Assembly (NCBI GenBank): GCA_900552455.1
Contig: URZX01000005.1
Coordinates: forward strand, 36,912 to 100,911
Length of the DNA stretch: 64,000 nt
Reading direction: 5' to 3'
Origin: an uncultured Peptococcaceae bacterium
GTDB taxonomy: Bacteria > Bacillota > Peptococcia > Peptococcales > Peptococcaceae
Positions 1 through 8,358 of this stretch are shown here, piece by piece. The notes under the pieces are model-generated. The model ran no database searches, was not told where the DNA came from, and saw only the letters and a program-made list of their open reading frames with translations. Numbering within the stretch: the first letter of the stretch is position 1; each line of letters opens with the position of its first letter. Position numbers and translations under genes: made by a program.

Positions 1-1
1 A

Positions 2-3000
2 GAAGGCGTGAACGATAACCTACAGTATGTTCAGGATAGCATGATAACAGCTCATGGGAAAAGCAATCGTCCGGTGAATATTATTCTTGGTGCGGGAGCT
101 GTATTAAAAGATTATGGTGGCATGTCTGCTGTTTATGCTACTGGTAATGCACACATTACGATGAAAGATGGTAGTGAGATTTATGATGAAACTGTAGAAG
201 ATCGTGAAAAGAGTGGCAAAGAGACCGTAGATCAGGTGACAGTCGAAGATTTTGGTCCTGCTGGTGCTGTATGGATTCAAGGTGGCACGTTTACTATGGA
301 ACAAGGATCTTCGATCCATAACGTAATAGGACGTGCGCTTTATGTAGACGTTGGTGGAAAAGTAGTACTGGATGGTGCGATCAATGACTTGGTATCCGAT
401 TCAGATATGTGGAATGGTACTGATGGCGTTATCCTTCATTTGCGTGGAGGATCGACAGCAGAATTGAATGGACATTTTGTGGCAGATGGTAGGTATACCC
501 CACAGGTAGGCAGTGGACATTTATTTAATATCATGCATGATGGAACATCCTTTATGTTGAATAATGGTGCTAAGATTCAAAATTGGACCATATTAGGTAA
601 CTGTTTCTATATTCATACAGAATGTAATGTAACTTTAGATGGTGAGATTGCAAAGATCAATACGAAAGGTTCGCACATTGTTCAAATTCGTGAAGCGGAT
701 ACGCTTACGATTGGTGCAAATGCAAACATACATCACAATAAAGTTTTGTATGGTGCGCTGTATATCCAAGCCGGAAACATCGTAAATGTTTATGGCAAGG
801 TTAATGCGAACTATAGCGGTGACAGGGGCGCTGGCATCGCGATCGCAAATCATGGTAGTGCTTCAAATCATAGCGTAGTCTATATGTATGATGGTGCAGA
901 AATCTGCGGCAATATCAGCACTCAAACCGGTGGCGGAGTAATGGTATGTACTGGTGAATTTATTATGAACGGTGGTACCATTTCTGGAAACATTTCTGGT
1001 GCGAGCAATGCTAGTGAGTCTGATCAGGCTGGCGGTGGTGTGTTTGTTCGTCAGGGTGGTCAGTTTACAATGAATGGGGGTAATATCACTGATAATGTTG
1101 CGGCTGGTGCAGGAGGCGGCATTGGGGTTTTAGCCAATGATTATAATAATATGTATCCATTTGTTTTAATCAACGGTGGAACGATTTCTGACAACATTCA
1201 GCAGGCAACAGTTGCAGGTGTAGTCAGTGATGATTTCATATATGAAGATGACTTTAACTTTGAAGGTGGTATCGCAAATGATTTGGCGGTACTTAACGGA
1301 GCAAGCGGAAGTATTGAAAAATATCTTGAAATTTCAGATGGAGCAACAGTAAATAATCAAAAAATTTATATTGAGAAATATGATTTTTATGTTGAATCTT
1401 CAGTTGATAATGTGAAGTTCGGTAATGCAACTACTCAAACAGAAAATGCGGTTAAGAATGCATATAGTTCGCAATGTCTTACAAATGTTTTAGGCTCTTT
1501 CTGGCATCAAAGTGACATGAGCCACATTTCATTGGATATTGAAGGATTGGTGGATAATGATGGTTACAAAGCAGGTAAGCCTGTATATGCAGCAATTGTT
1601 GAAACAGATTCGACAGGAAATCCAGTTGAATCTGCAGTGGTTCAGTTATATGAAATGAAAGCAGAAAACGGAGAACCACTCTCGCTGACGTTAACTGAAT
1701 CCAGCGAAAATGGTTTTGCTGTTGTATTCTTACAAGAAGGCGATCAACCAGCCAATATCATTACCCTCAAGCCTGTAGATCTGACGGCGTATATGGGCGG
1801 CGACGGTGGCTATGATCATGTTGTTGCTGGCGGGTCGGAAACGACTGTAAGCACGTCTCTGCCACATCCATTGTTCCAGATTACTGGTGTGGACAATGCA
1901 GAGGGCATGGTATTCAGCTATGGCGAAAAATCGTGGGCAGTTGTTGCGGACGGAAATGGCTATTATCATTTCGCGGAAGGTGTTGGACAAGACCCTGTAC
2001 GTGTGACATATACGAACAACAAGACCCATGAAACGACGCTGAGTGATGAGTTTAAGATTAAAGATGTTGGTGACGTTTTCAACACATACACCGTTGCGCT
2101 TTACACTGGTGAAGTTGATTTGAGCCAGGTTACTGCAACGCTTGATAATAATTCTTATGCTGTCGCTACAGGCACTGGTACATTAACAGTGCGCGCTGTT
2201 GAAGCGGATGATCCAACGAGTGAAGTGGTTGAAGGTTCTGCGCCAACGAGTGCTGTTGCTGCCGGTTCAGCGACGGCTGTCGTTCCTGCCAATACGACCT
2301 ACACGTTGAATGGCCTTAAAGGTGTGACGATTCCAGATGATGCGAAACCATCTCTGCTTTTCGATGAAATCATTGAGTCTGATGGCGTGAAGCGTACAGA
2401 AGCATTGAAAGCTGCTGTAGATAACGAGCTGGGTTCAAGTACAAACCGCAACTATGAATATAAATATCTCGATCTTGTCGATGCAAACAATGGCAATGCC
2501 TGGATCAAAGCAAGCAATTCTGTAACGATCTATTGGGGCATTCCAACTGAAAATGTAAACGATGATACCGAATTTACGATCCTACATTTTAAGGGCTTGC
2601 ATCGTGATGGAGAAAAATCTGGCTTTGCAGTAGAAGATGTAAATTCTGCGACGATCGAGACGATCACACCGGAAAGAACTGAGTATGGTCTCAAATTTGA
2701 AGTAGCACCTGGTGATTTCTCACCTTACGTTCTCGTTTGGGAAACGGAGAAAGACAATCCTCCGTACATTCCTGATCCAGACCCAACGCCAGATCCAGAT
2801 GAACCGGATACGCCTGACGTGCCGGACGTTGATCTACCAGATGATCTGAACACAGTGGATCATTTCTCCTATGTGGTCGGATATGAAGATGGCACAGTGA
2901 TGCCTCAGAAACAGATCACTCGTGCTGAAGTTGCGACGATCTTCTATCGTCTGCTGAAAGACGATGTACGCGAAGATTACGACACCACCCGTAACAACTT

Positions 3001-3526
3001 TAGCGATGTGACCTCCGACAGCTGGTACAACCAGACTGTTTCGACCCTGGCAAGCATGGGCATTCTCAAGGGCTACGAAGATGGCACATTCCGTCCAAAC
3101 GCTTCCATCACTCGTGCAGAATTTGCAGCCATCGCAACGCGCTTCTTTGAAGAAACTGGTGCAACCTACGAACCAGGAACGTTTACCGACGTCACTGGCA
3201 GCGAATGGTTCGCTGGCGCGATCATGGATGCTGTGAACCTCGGCCTCATCGGTGGGTATGAAGACGGCACCGTTCGTCCGAATAACAACATCACCCGCGC
3301 TGAAGCCTGCGCGATTGTGAACCGCACGCTTGGCCGAGTGCCGGATGCAGATCATCTGTTGCCAGAAGATGTCATGAAGACCTGGCCAGACAACCCAGAA
3401 AGTGCATGGTTCTACGCCGATATGCAGGAAGCCACGAACGGCCACGAATACGAGTGGATCACGGAAGATGGCAACAAGGTAGAAAACTGGACGGATCTGC
3501 TCGATAAGGATTGGAACGATCGTTGA
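2..3526 (+). CDS. SLH-domain surface protein with beta-helix passenger (5' end outside window)
   Basis: The reading frame is open to the left edge, and there is no signal peptide or ribosome binding site at the first in-frame GTG (position 8), so the start lies upstream. About 1170 residues are visible. The first ~480 are short Gly/Asn/Thr-rich strands of the type MNGGTISGN and FTMNGGNITDN, typical of right-handed parallel beta-helix surface proteins. A mixed beta region follows, then an Asp/Pro-rich linker (PDPDPTPDPDEPDTP) near residue 925. The C-terminus holds three S-layer homology modules (GYEDGTVMPQKQITRAE, GYEDGTFRPNASITRAE, GYEDGTVRPNNNITRAE). SLH modules attach proteins non-covalently to secondary cell wall polymers, so this is probably an exported, wall-bound protein. 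The 5' half is visibly AT-richer than the SLH-coding 3' end, suggesting a mosaic gene. The passenger's ligand is unknown. Confidence 0.85.
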   Translation, partial: EGVNDNLQYVQDSMITAHGKSNRPVNIILGAGAVLKDYGGMSAVYATGNAHITMKDGSEIYDETVEDREKSGKETVDQVTVEDFGPAGAVWIQGGTFTMEQGSSIHNVIGRALYVDVGGKVVLDGAINDLVSDSDMWNGTDGVILHLRGGSTAELNGHFVADGRYTPQVGSGHLFNIMHDGTSFMLNNGAKIQNWTILGNCFYIHTECNVTLDGEIAKINTKGSHIVQIREADTLTIGANANIHHNKVLYGALYIQAGNIVNVYGKVNANYSGDRGAGIAIANHGSASNHSVVYMYDGAEICGNISTQTGGGVMVCTGEFIMNGGTISGNISGASNASESDQAGGGVFVRQGGQFTMNGGNITDNVAAGAGGGIGVLANDYNNMYPFVLINGGTISDNIQQATVAGVVSDDFIYEDDFNFEGGIANDLAVLNGASGSIEKYLEISDGATVNNQKIYIEKYDFYVESSVDNVKFGNATTQTENAVKNAYSSQCLTNVLGSFWHQSDMSHISLDIEGLVDNDGYKAGKPVYAAIVETDSTGNPVESAVVQLYEMKAENGEPLSLTLTESSENGFAVVFLQEGDQPANIITLKPVDLTAYMGGDGGYDHVVAGGSETTVSTSLPHPLFQITGVDNAEGMVFSYGEKSWAVVADGNGYYHFAEGVGQDPVRVTYTNNKTHETTLSDEFKIKDVGDVFNTYTVALYTGEVDLSQVTATLDNNSYAVATGTGTLTVRAVEADDPTSEVVEGSAPTSAVAAGSATAVVPANTTYTLNGLKGVTIPDDAKPSLLFDEIIESDGVKRTEALKAAVDNELGSSTNRNYEYKYLDLVDANNGNAWIKASNSVTIYWGIPTENVNDDTEFTILHFKGLHRDGEKSGFAVEDVNSATIETITPERTEYGLKFEVAPGDFSPYVLVWETEKDNPPYIPDPDPTPDPDEPDTPDVPDVDLPDDLNTVDHFSYVVGYEDGTVMPQKQITRAEVATIFYRLLKDDVREDYDTTRNNFSDVTSDSWYNQTVSTLASMGILKGYEDGTFRPNASITRAEFAAIATRFFEETGATYEPGTFTDVTGSEWFAGAIMDAVNLGLIGGYEDGTVRPNNNITRAEACAIVNRTLGRVPDADHLLPEDVMKTWPDNPESAWFYADMQEATNGHEYEWITEDGNKVENWTDLLDKDWNDR

Positions 3527-3543
3527 TCGTTTTGGTACAAAAG

Positions 3544-3579
3544 AAAAACAGCGAGATTTTGCGATCTCGCTGTTTTTTT
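3544..3579. terminator. Bidirectional intrinsic terminator between SLH gene and ade
   Basis: The arms ACAGCGAGAT and ATCTCGCTGT enclose a short loop. A run of seven T follows on the plus strand and a run of five A precedes it, so it can stop both the SLH gene and the convergent ade transcript. Confidence 0.9.
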
Positions 3580-3602
3580 GTGGGATTTTATAGCGGGGGT
3601 GC

Positions 3603-5405
3603 TCATTCTTCGACGACGAGCGGCACGAACTGGAAGGTGCGGCAGTCGACGAGGCCGCGGTTGGTGAGGCGCAGGTCTGGCAGGCAGGCGAGGGGGATGA
3701 GGGCCATGGTCATGAATGGCGATGGCATGCTACAGCCGATGGTTTTCCAGGCTTCTTCGAGGGTGGCGACGTCTGCTGCCATTTCTTCGGCGGATTCATC
3801 GTTCATGAGACCGGCGATCGGGAGTTTGGCGAGGCCGAGCACTTTTCCGTCGGCGACTGCGACCATGCCGCCGCCGCAATTGATGAGGGTGTTGGCGGCG
3901 AGGGCCATGTCGTCGTCGTTTGTGCCGACGACGAGCAGATTGTGGGCATCGTGGGCAACGGTGGAGGCCATGGCGCCGCGTTTGATGCCGAAGCCTTTGA
4001 CGAAGCCGACGCCTTTTGTGCCGGTGGCGTGGTGGCGTTCGAGGACGACGGTTTTGAGCACGTCCTGCTGGGTGTCGCTTTCGAGATGGCCGTTTGCGAC
4101 GGCGAGCTCGACGAAGCGCTCGATGTCGCCGACGCGCGCAGGAATGACTTCGATGGCGCGGATGGTGACGCGGTCGCGGTTTTCCGGCGCGGCGATCTTG
4201 AATGTGTCGGCGGTGACGGCGTCTTTCAGATGGACGCTCTCGCGTGCCCAGTCAGGGTAGGTGTATGGGGCGAGTTCGCGGGTCATTTTTCCGTCGATGG
4301 CGACGGTTTCGCCGTCGATGATGGTGCGAACGACGTCGAAATGTTCGAGATCCTTCAGCAGGACAATGTCGGCGCATTTTCCCGGAGCGATGGCGCCGAG
4401 ATCCTGATCCATGCGGTAGCACTGGGCGGTGTTGATGGTGGCCATGCGGATGGCGGTGATCGGATCGATGCCGTTTTCGACGGCGACGCGCAGGATGTAG
4501 TCCATGTGGCCGTGGCTGACGAGGGTGTTTGGATGGGTGTCGTCGCTGACGAGGCAGGCGAAGCGACCGCCGATGCCGGTTTCGGTGAGGGCTTTGGCGA
4601 TCACTGGCAGATCCTGCCAGGCGCTGCCCATGCGCAGCTGGGCGTACATGCCGAGACGCATTTTGGCGATGACGTCTTCGGGACGGGTGGATTCGTGGCA
4701 GCAGCGGATGCCGCTGGCGGCGTAGGCGTTCAGTCCGGCACCGGTTTCTGGCAGGGAGTAGTGGCCGGTGACGACTTTGTCTGCGGCGAGGGTGGCGTCG
4801 ACGATGCCGTGGGCGTGGTCATCGCTGGCGAGGATGCCTGGGAAGTTCATCATTTCGCCGAGGCCCACGATCTCGTCCCACTGCATGGTGCGGGCGACGT
4901 CTTCCGGTCCGACGAAGCTGCCGGTGTCTTCAAATCCAGGCACGGCTGGCACGCAGGACGGGGTGACGAACATACATTTGAGCGGTGTGCGCTTTGCGTC
5001 GTCGATCATGCAGCGTACGCCGTCGAGACCGAGCACGTTGCAGATCTCGTGGGGATCGGGATAGATGCCGACGGTGCCGTGGGGCACGACGGCTTTGGCG
5101 TATTCGCCGACGGAGAGCATGGAGGATTCGATGTGGATGTGGCCGTCGAGAAAACCTGGCGACATGTAGAGGCCGCTGGCGTCGATGATCTCGGTGTCTG
5201 GGCCGATGCAGGCTGTGGCGTCGCCGACGAGGGCGATGCGTCCTTCGGCGATGGCGATGTCGATGTTTTCCTGGAGCTCGGCGGTGCAGACGTTGACGAG
5301 CGTGCCGCCGCGGATGACGGTGTCAGCGGGCTGGTGTCCCTGGGCGACGGCGGCGAGGGTTTGGGTGACTTCCCAGAGCGGGTGTTTGCAAAAATGATTG
5401 TGCAT
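3603..5405 (-). CDS. ade: Adenine deaminase
   Basis: A 600-residue amidohydrolase-superfamily protein, the usual length for adenine deaminase. It converts adenine to hypoxanthine and ammonia in cytoplasmic purine salvage. The metal-binding HIHIES motif sits at residues 89-94 after GFLDG. Other family blocks follow in order: VPHGTVGIYPDPHEICN, GLGEMMNFPGI, TGHYSLPETG, a CCHESTRPED stretch and LVSDDTHPNTLVSHGH. The C-terminal domain carries KGFGIKRGAMASTVAHDAHN, also typical of the family. The start has a GAAAGGA ribosome binding site 8 bases upstream. It lies 36 bases downstream of the AlbA_2-type gene on the same strand, so the two may be co-transcribed. No purine riboswitch was seen. Confidence 0.96.
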   Translation of the reverse strand: MHNHFCKHPLWEVTQTLAAVAQGHQPADTVIRGGTLVNVCTAELQENIDIAIAEGRIALVGDATACIGPDTEIIDASGLYMSPGFLDGHIHIESSMLSVGEYAKAVVPHGTVGIYPDPHEICNVLGLDGVRCMIDDAKRTPLKCMFVTPSCVPAVPGFEDTGSFVGPEDVARTMQWDEIVGLGEMMNFPGILASDDHAHGIVDATLAADKVVTGHYSLPETGAGLNAYAASGIRCCHESTRPEDVIAKMRLGMYAQLRMGSAWQDLPVIAKALTETGIGGRFACLVSDDTHPNTLVSHGHMDYILRVAVENGIDPITAIRMATINTAQCYRMDQDLGAIAPGKCADIVLLKDLEHFDVVRTIIDGETVAIDGKMTRELAPYTYPDWARESVHLKDAVTADTFKIAAPENRDRVTIRAIEVIPARVGDIERFVELAVANGHLESDTQQDVLKTVVLERHHATGTKGVGFVKGFGIKRGAMASTVAHDAHNLLVVGTNDDDMALAANTLINCGGGMVAVADGKVLGLAKLPIAGLMNDESAEEMAADVATLEEAWKTIGCSMPSPFMTMALIPLACLPDLRLTNRGLVDCRTFQFVPLVVEE

Positions 5406-5441
5406 GGTGAAATTCCTTTCTAATGATAGAGTGTGAAGCGG

Positions 5442-6758
5442 TCAGCTGTTTTTGTCGCTTCGTTTATAGCGGCTGCTGCGTCCGTTGCCGATGCGCGCCA
5501 AAATATCTTGATCGACTAATTGGCGCAGGAGGTTAATAGCGCTGGATTGAGAGATGCCGAGCGCTGCTTCGACATCTTTACGGGCAATGGTGCGTCCGTT
5601 CTGGAGCAGTGCGAGAAGTTGCTGTGTGCGATCTTCGTTAGGGTTTGGTTCTGGCTGGGAATGAGGCTGCCTGGACGCGAAGTTGATGTTCGGCAGGATG
5701 ATCTTGAACGCATGATCGGAGATTTCGATCGTAGGTTTTACTGGATGTTCAGCGTAGCATTCGTTGATCTTTAGCATTCCTGTGCCATACGCCTCGATGA
5801 GGTGCAGTCGGTAAAAGATATTCGCCAGATGTTGATTGCGTAATGCAGAAACGCCAAGCATGATGTCGTTGTATGAAATGCCGCGCATGAGTCCACCGAC
5901 GTTCACCATTTCAACGCGGTCATCAAAAATGCTGATGAGTGTGGGCGCGGCCAAAGCGTAATCGCGGTGGATGATGGCGTTGAGCAATGCTTCACGCAGC
6001 GCTTCTGGCGGATAATCTCGCTTGTCAATGCGATAGAGGCCGGAAATGACGGCGTGGGTCTTGTTGAAACGATCCAGATAAGCGTAGGCATCTTCTAGTT
6101 GTGCGAGCAGCGAGCCGGAGAGCTCTTGACGGTCGCGGAAGATGCTTTTCTTGCTGCCCTCAAATACGGCGAGTTTGATGGTTGGCACACATTGATCAGA
6201 GAGCAGCATGCCGAGGTTTGAAAAGGTGCCATCAGCACCGATCATCTTCAGGCTGCGCATCTGTGATTCGCCTAAATCGACGTTTCTATTATTAAAATAA
6301 TACTCGGTGTAAGAAAAGGTCAGTTGTTGATTGAGAGAACGCGCATCTTCAAAGCAGTCGCCGGCGGTATCACGAATCATATCAAGGATTGCTGTTTCAG
6401 AAGCTGGTACGGAAGAAGCGCCCTGACGGACATAGACCCCCTCTGGCCGAATACCTTTACCTTGTAAATAATAAGGCCGTGCTGTGCCACGTTGGACGGT
6501 GAGCGTGATAATAGATTGTCCCTCCATGGTTTCGACGGTGCAATGGGTGAACATGGTGACGTCAGGACGGATGCTGTCTCGAATCATGTTTGTGAGTCTG
6601 AGCATGGTGTCATCGATGTTTGCGATGCCAAGGACGTGTCCGTCGTCTTCCAATCCGATATAGATGGTACCGCCGGTGGTATTGGCGAAAGCCAGAATGG
6701 CATATTTGATATCGTCCTTATATTCGCGCTTGAATTCGGTATACTGGTTTTCGATCAT
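5442..6758 (-). CDS. AlbA_2/Schlafen-like regulator with HATPase_c_4-type domain and C-terminal HTH
   Basis: About 438 residues. The N-terminal ~130 match the AlbA_2 (Schlafen AlbA-like, putative DNA-binding) pattern: E-F-K near the start, FANTTGGTIYIGLEDDG, and a GVYVRQGASSVPAS stretch. The middle contains REALLNAIIHRDY and a following IFDDRVEMVNVGGL, typical of the RecG-like HATPase_c_4 domain. The last ~60 residues look like a winged helix (LLALLQNGRTIARKDVEAALGISQSSAINLLRQLVD). Proteins of this layout are usually called putative DNA-binding or transcriptional regulators; their biochemical role is mostly unknown. A GTG at 6767 is possible, but the SD sequence GAGGTG lies just upstream of the ATG at 6758, which was preferred. 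The promoter is surrounded by TTTCTAA repeats, which suggests autoregulation. Confidence 0.85.
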   Translation of the reverse strand: MIENQYTEFKREYKDDIKYAILAFANTTGGTIYIGLEDDGHVLGIANIDDTMLRLTNMIRDSIRPDVTMFTHCTVETMEGQSIITLTVQRGTARPYYLQGKGIRPEGVYVRQGASSVPASETAILDMIRDTAGDCFEDARSLNQQLTFSYTEYYFNNRNVDLGESQMRSLKMIGADGTFSNLGMLLSDQCVPTIKLAVFEGSKKSIFRDRQELSGSLLAQLEDAYAYLDRFNKTHAVISGLYRIDKRDYPPEALREALLNAIIHRDYALAAPTLISIFDDRVEMVNVGGLMRGISYNDIMLGVSALRNQHLANIFYRLHLIEAYGTGMLKINECYAEHPVKPTIEISDHAFKIILPNINFASRQPHSQPEPNPNEDRTQQLLALLQNGRTIARKDVEAALGISQSSAINLLRQLVDQDILARIGNGRSSRYKRSDKNS

Positions 6759-6770
6759 TTTTCTCACCTC

Positions 6771-6831
6771 TTTCTAACAATTATAATAGAATGTTAGAAA
6801 AGAGACAACGATTATTAGAAAATATTAGAAA
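6771..6831 (-). promoter_or_regulatory. Promoter and repeated TTTCTAA operator of the AlbA_2-type gene
   Basis: On the minus strand TTGTCT (6803-6808) and TATAAT (6780-6785) are 17 bases apart. TTTCTAA occurs on the minus strand at 6794-6800, 6815-6821 and 6825-6831, and in inverted orientation at 6771-6777. TTTCTAAC and GTTAGAAA form an inverted pair around the -10 box. The steps of 10 and 21 bases put the direct copies on one helix face. Confidence 0.7.
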
Positions 6832-6854
6832 ATGAAAAGGATTGGCTGCTGTTG

Positions 6855-7520
6855 TTAATGATAGAGTGTGAAGCGGTCGCGGTCGAATTCGAGCAGTCCT
6901 TCGTCGCGCATTTTCGAGAGCTCGGCGCTCATGGCGCTGCGGTCGACGGAGAGATAGTCGGCGAGCTGCTGGCGATTGAAGGGGATGGAAAAGCTATTCG
7001 ATCCGGCGCGCACGCTTTCGGCGGTGAGATAGCTGGTGAGCTTGGCGCGGGTGGTGCGGGTGGCGAGCAGACTGAGTTTTTGCATGAGGGTGCGATTTTT
7101 GTCGGCGAGCACGTAGAACAGATTTTGCACGACGAGGCTGTGGAAGGGGCAGGCGTTGGTGCAGACGGTGAGCATGCGCCGCGCCTGAAAGAGCGCGACA
7201 ACGCTGTCGCTAATGCAGACGACATCTGCCAGCATTGGTCCGCTGGAGGGCGCAACGTAGGCTTCGCCGAATAGATCGCCTGGCGCGAGGTCGGCGATGA
7301 TGGTGTGGTTGCCCCAGTAGTCGTCGCTCTGGATGTGCAGCTTTCCTTCAAGCACGACGGCAATCTGCGAAAGCTGCTCGCCCTGACGGAAAACGGCTTC
7401 GCCTTTTTTGTAGGTGCGGGTCTGAGCTTGCAGACAGTCGAGCATGCTGGCGATGTTGTCGGCGTCGACGCCGCGAAAGAGCGCGGTCTGCTGCAGTTGA
7501 AGCAAATGATCTTTTTTCAT
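6855..7520 (-). CDS. Crp/Fnr-family transcriptional regulator
   Basis: A 221-residue protein of standard Crp/Fnr size. The N-terminal ~120 residues form the cyclic-nucleotide-binding-like beta barrel (FRQGEQLSQIAVVLEGKLHIQ, LAPGDLFGEAYV). A long dimerisation helix follows, and the C-terminus has a winged HTH (FSIPFNRQQLADYLSVDRS, then AMSAELSKMRDEGLLEFDRD). No N-terminal cysteine cluster of the classical FNR type is present. It is divergent from the ferredoxin-hcp operon; Crp/Fnr proteins next to hcp often sense nitrosative or redox stress (HcpR-like), which is inferred here from context. The start has an AAGGAAGG ribosome binding site. A shared palindrome lies between the two divergent genes. 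Confidence 0.93.
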   Translation of the reverse strand: MKKDHLLQLQQTALFRGVDADNIASMLDCLQAQTRTYKKGEAVFRQGEQLSQIAVVLEGKLHIQSDDYWGNHTIIADLAPGDLFGEAYVAPSSGPMLADVVCISDSVVALFQARRMLTVCTNACPFHSLVVQNLFYVLADKNRTLMQKLSLLATRTTRAKLTSYLTAESVRAGSNSFSIPFNRQQLADYLSVDRSAMSAELSKMRDEGLLEFDRDRFTLYH

Positions 7521-7534
7521 GGAATTTCCTTCCT

Positions 7535-7550
7535 TGTTGGAAATACAACA
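7535..7550. promoter_or_regulatory. Crp/Fnr-type palindromic operator
   Basis: The sequence TGTTG-GAAATA-CAACA is a perfect 5-6-5 inverted repeat, the same layout as Crp-family sites. Its centre (7542.5) is 41.5 bases upstream of the start site predicted from the plus-strand -10 box, and just downstream of the predicted start of the minus-strand regulator gene. Confidence 0.7.
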
Positions 7551-7569
7551 GCAAGTCTCTCTCCATCGT

Positions 7570-7577
7570 ATTATACT
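7570..7577. promoter_or_regulatory. Overlapping divergent -10 boxes for crp-like gene and ferredoxin-hcp operon
   Basis: TATACT (7572-7577) on the plus strand overlaps TATAAT (7570-7575 read on the minus strand). Neither has a good -35 at 17 bases. The plus-strand promoter therefore probably needs the activator bound at 7535-7550. Confidence 0.6.
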
Positions 7578-7628
7578 GGGACCAGGAAATCAAGAACAGG
7601 ATCAGAAAATGACAGAGGAGAATGAAAA

Positions 7629-8327
7629 ATGATCAGACGCATCATTAAGATCGATCAGGAAAAATGCAACGGCTGCGGAGCGTGCGCGACGGCCTGCCAC
7701 GAAGGCGCCATTGATATGGTGAATGGCAAGGCGGTGCTCACGCGCGAGGATTATTGCGACGGGCTCGGCGATTGTCTGCCGAATTGCCCAACCGGCGCGA
7801 TCACCTTTGAAGAACGCGAAGCGCCGGCGTACAACGAAGCTGCTGTGAAGGCGGCGCAAGCTGCGAAGCAGCTGCAGGCCTGCGGATGCCCGGGCGAGCA
7901 GGCGAAGACGATCGCCGAGCCACCGTCGTCCACTGCGCAGGTGACGATGGCTGCTCCTTCTGAGCTGCGTCAGTGGCCGGTGCAGATCAAACTCGTGCCT
8001 GTAAACGCACCGTTTTTTGACGGCGCAAAGCTGCTCATCGCTGCAGACTGCACGGCATACGCCTATGGAAATTTCCATCAGGAATTTATCCGCGGCCACG
8101 TCACGCTCATCGGCTGTCCAAAACTCGACGCGGTCGATTACAGCGAAAAACTTGCGCAGATCATCGCTCAGAACGACATCAGATCGATCACCGTTACGCG
8201 CATGGAGGTTCCTTGCTGCGGCGGCATCGAGCACGCTGTGAAGCAGGCGCTCGCCAAGAGCGGCAAGCTGATTCCATGGCAGGTTGTCACCATCTCCGCC
8301 GATGGGCGGATTTTGGATAGAACTTAA
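7629..8327 (+). CDS. 4Fe-4S ferredoxin-domain protein of hcp operon
   Basis: A 232-residue cytoplasmic protein. The N-terminus has a canonical CNGCGACATAC cluster motif (Cys13, 16, 19, 23). A second motif, CDGLGDCLPNCP, has Leu46 where the second ligand is expected, leaving Cys43, 49 and 53. After a Gln/Pro-rich linker the C-terminal half contains LIAADCTAYAYGNFHQEF, LIGCPKLDAVDY and EVPCCGGIEHA, with further cysteines that could bind a cofactor. Such proteins are commonly found next to hcp and are thought to pass electrons to it; the exact reaction is not established here. The start follows AGAGGAG. The gene is 31 bases upstream of hcp and very likely co-transcribed under the Crp/Fnr regulator. 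Confidence 0.92.
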   Translation: MIRRIIKIDQEKCNGCGACATACHEGAIDMVNGKAVLTREDYCDGLGDCLPNCPTGAITFEEREAPAYNEAAVKAAQAAKQLQACGCPGEQAKTIAEPPSSTAQVTMAAPSELRQWPVQIKLVPVNAPFFDGAKLLIAADCTAYAYGNFHQEFIRGHVTLIGCPKLDAVDYSEKLAQIIAQNDIRSITVTRMEVPCCGGIEHAVKQALAKSGKLIPWQVVTISADGRILDRT

Positions 8328-8358
8328 AGGATTTGTACAAAGAGAAAGGAGATTTATC

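Noticed and set aside
3942..5423. Long plus-strand open frame opposite adenine deaminase (493 codons)
   Set aside because: It is the reverse complement of a clear ade gene and reflects its codon bias; low-complexity Gly/Asp/Val/Ala composition and no ribosome binding site.
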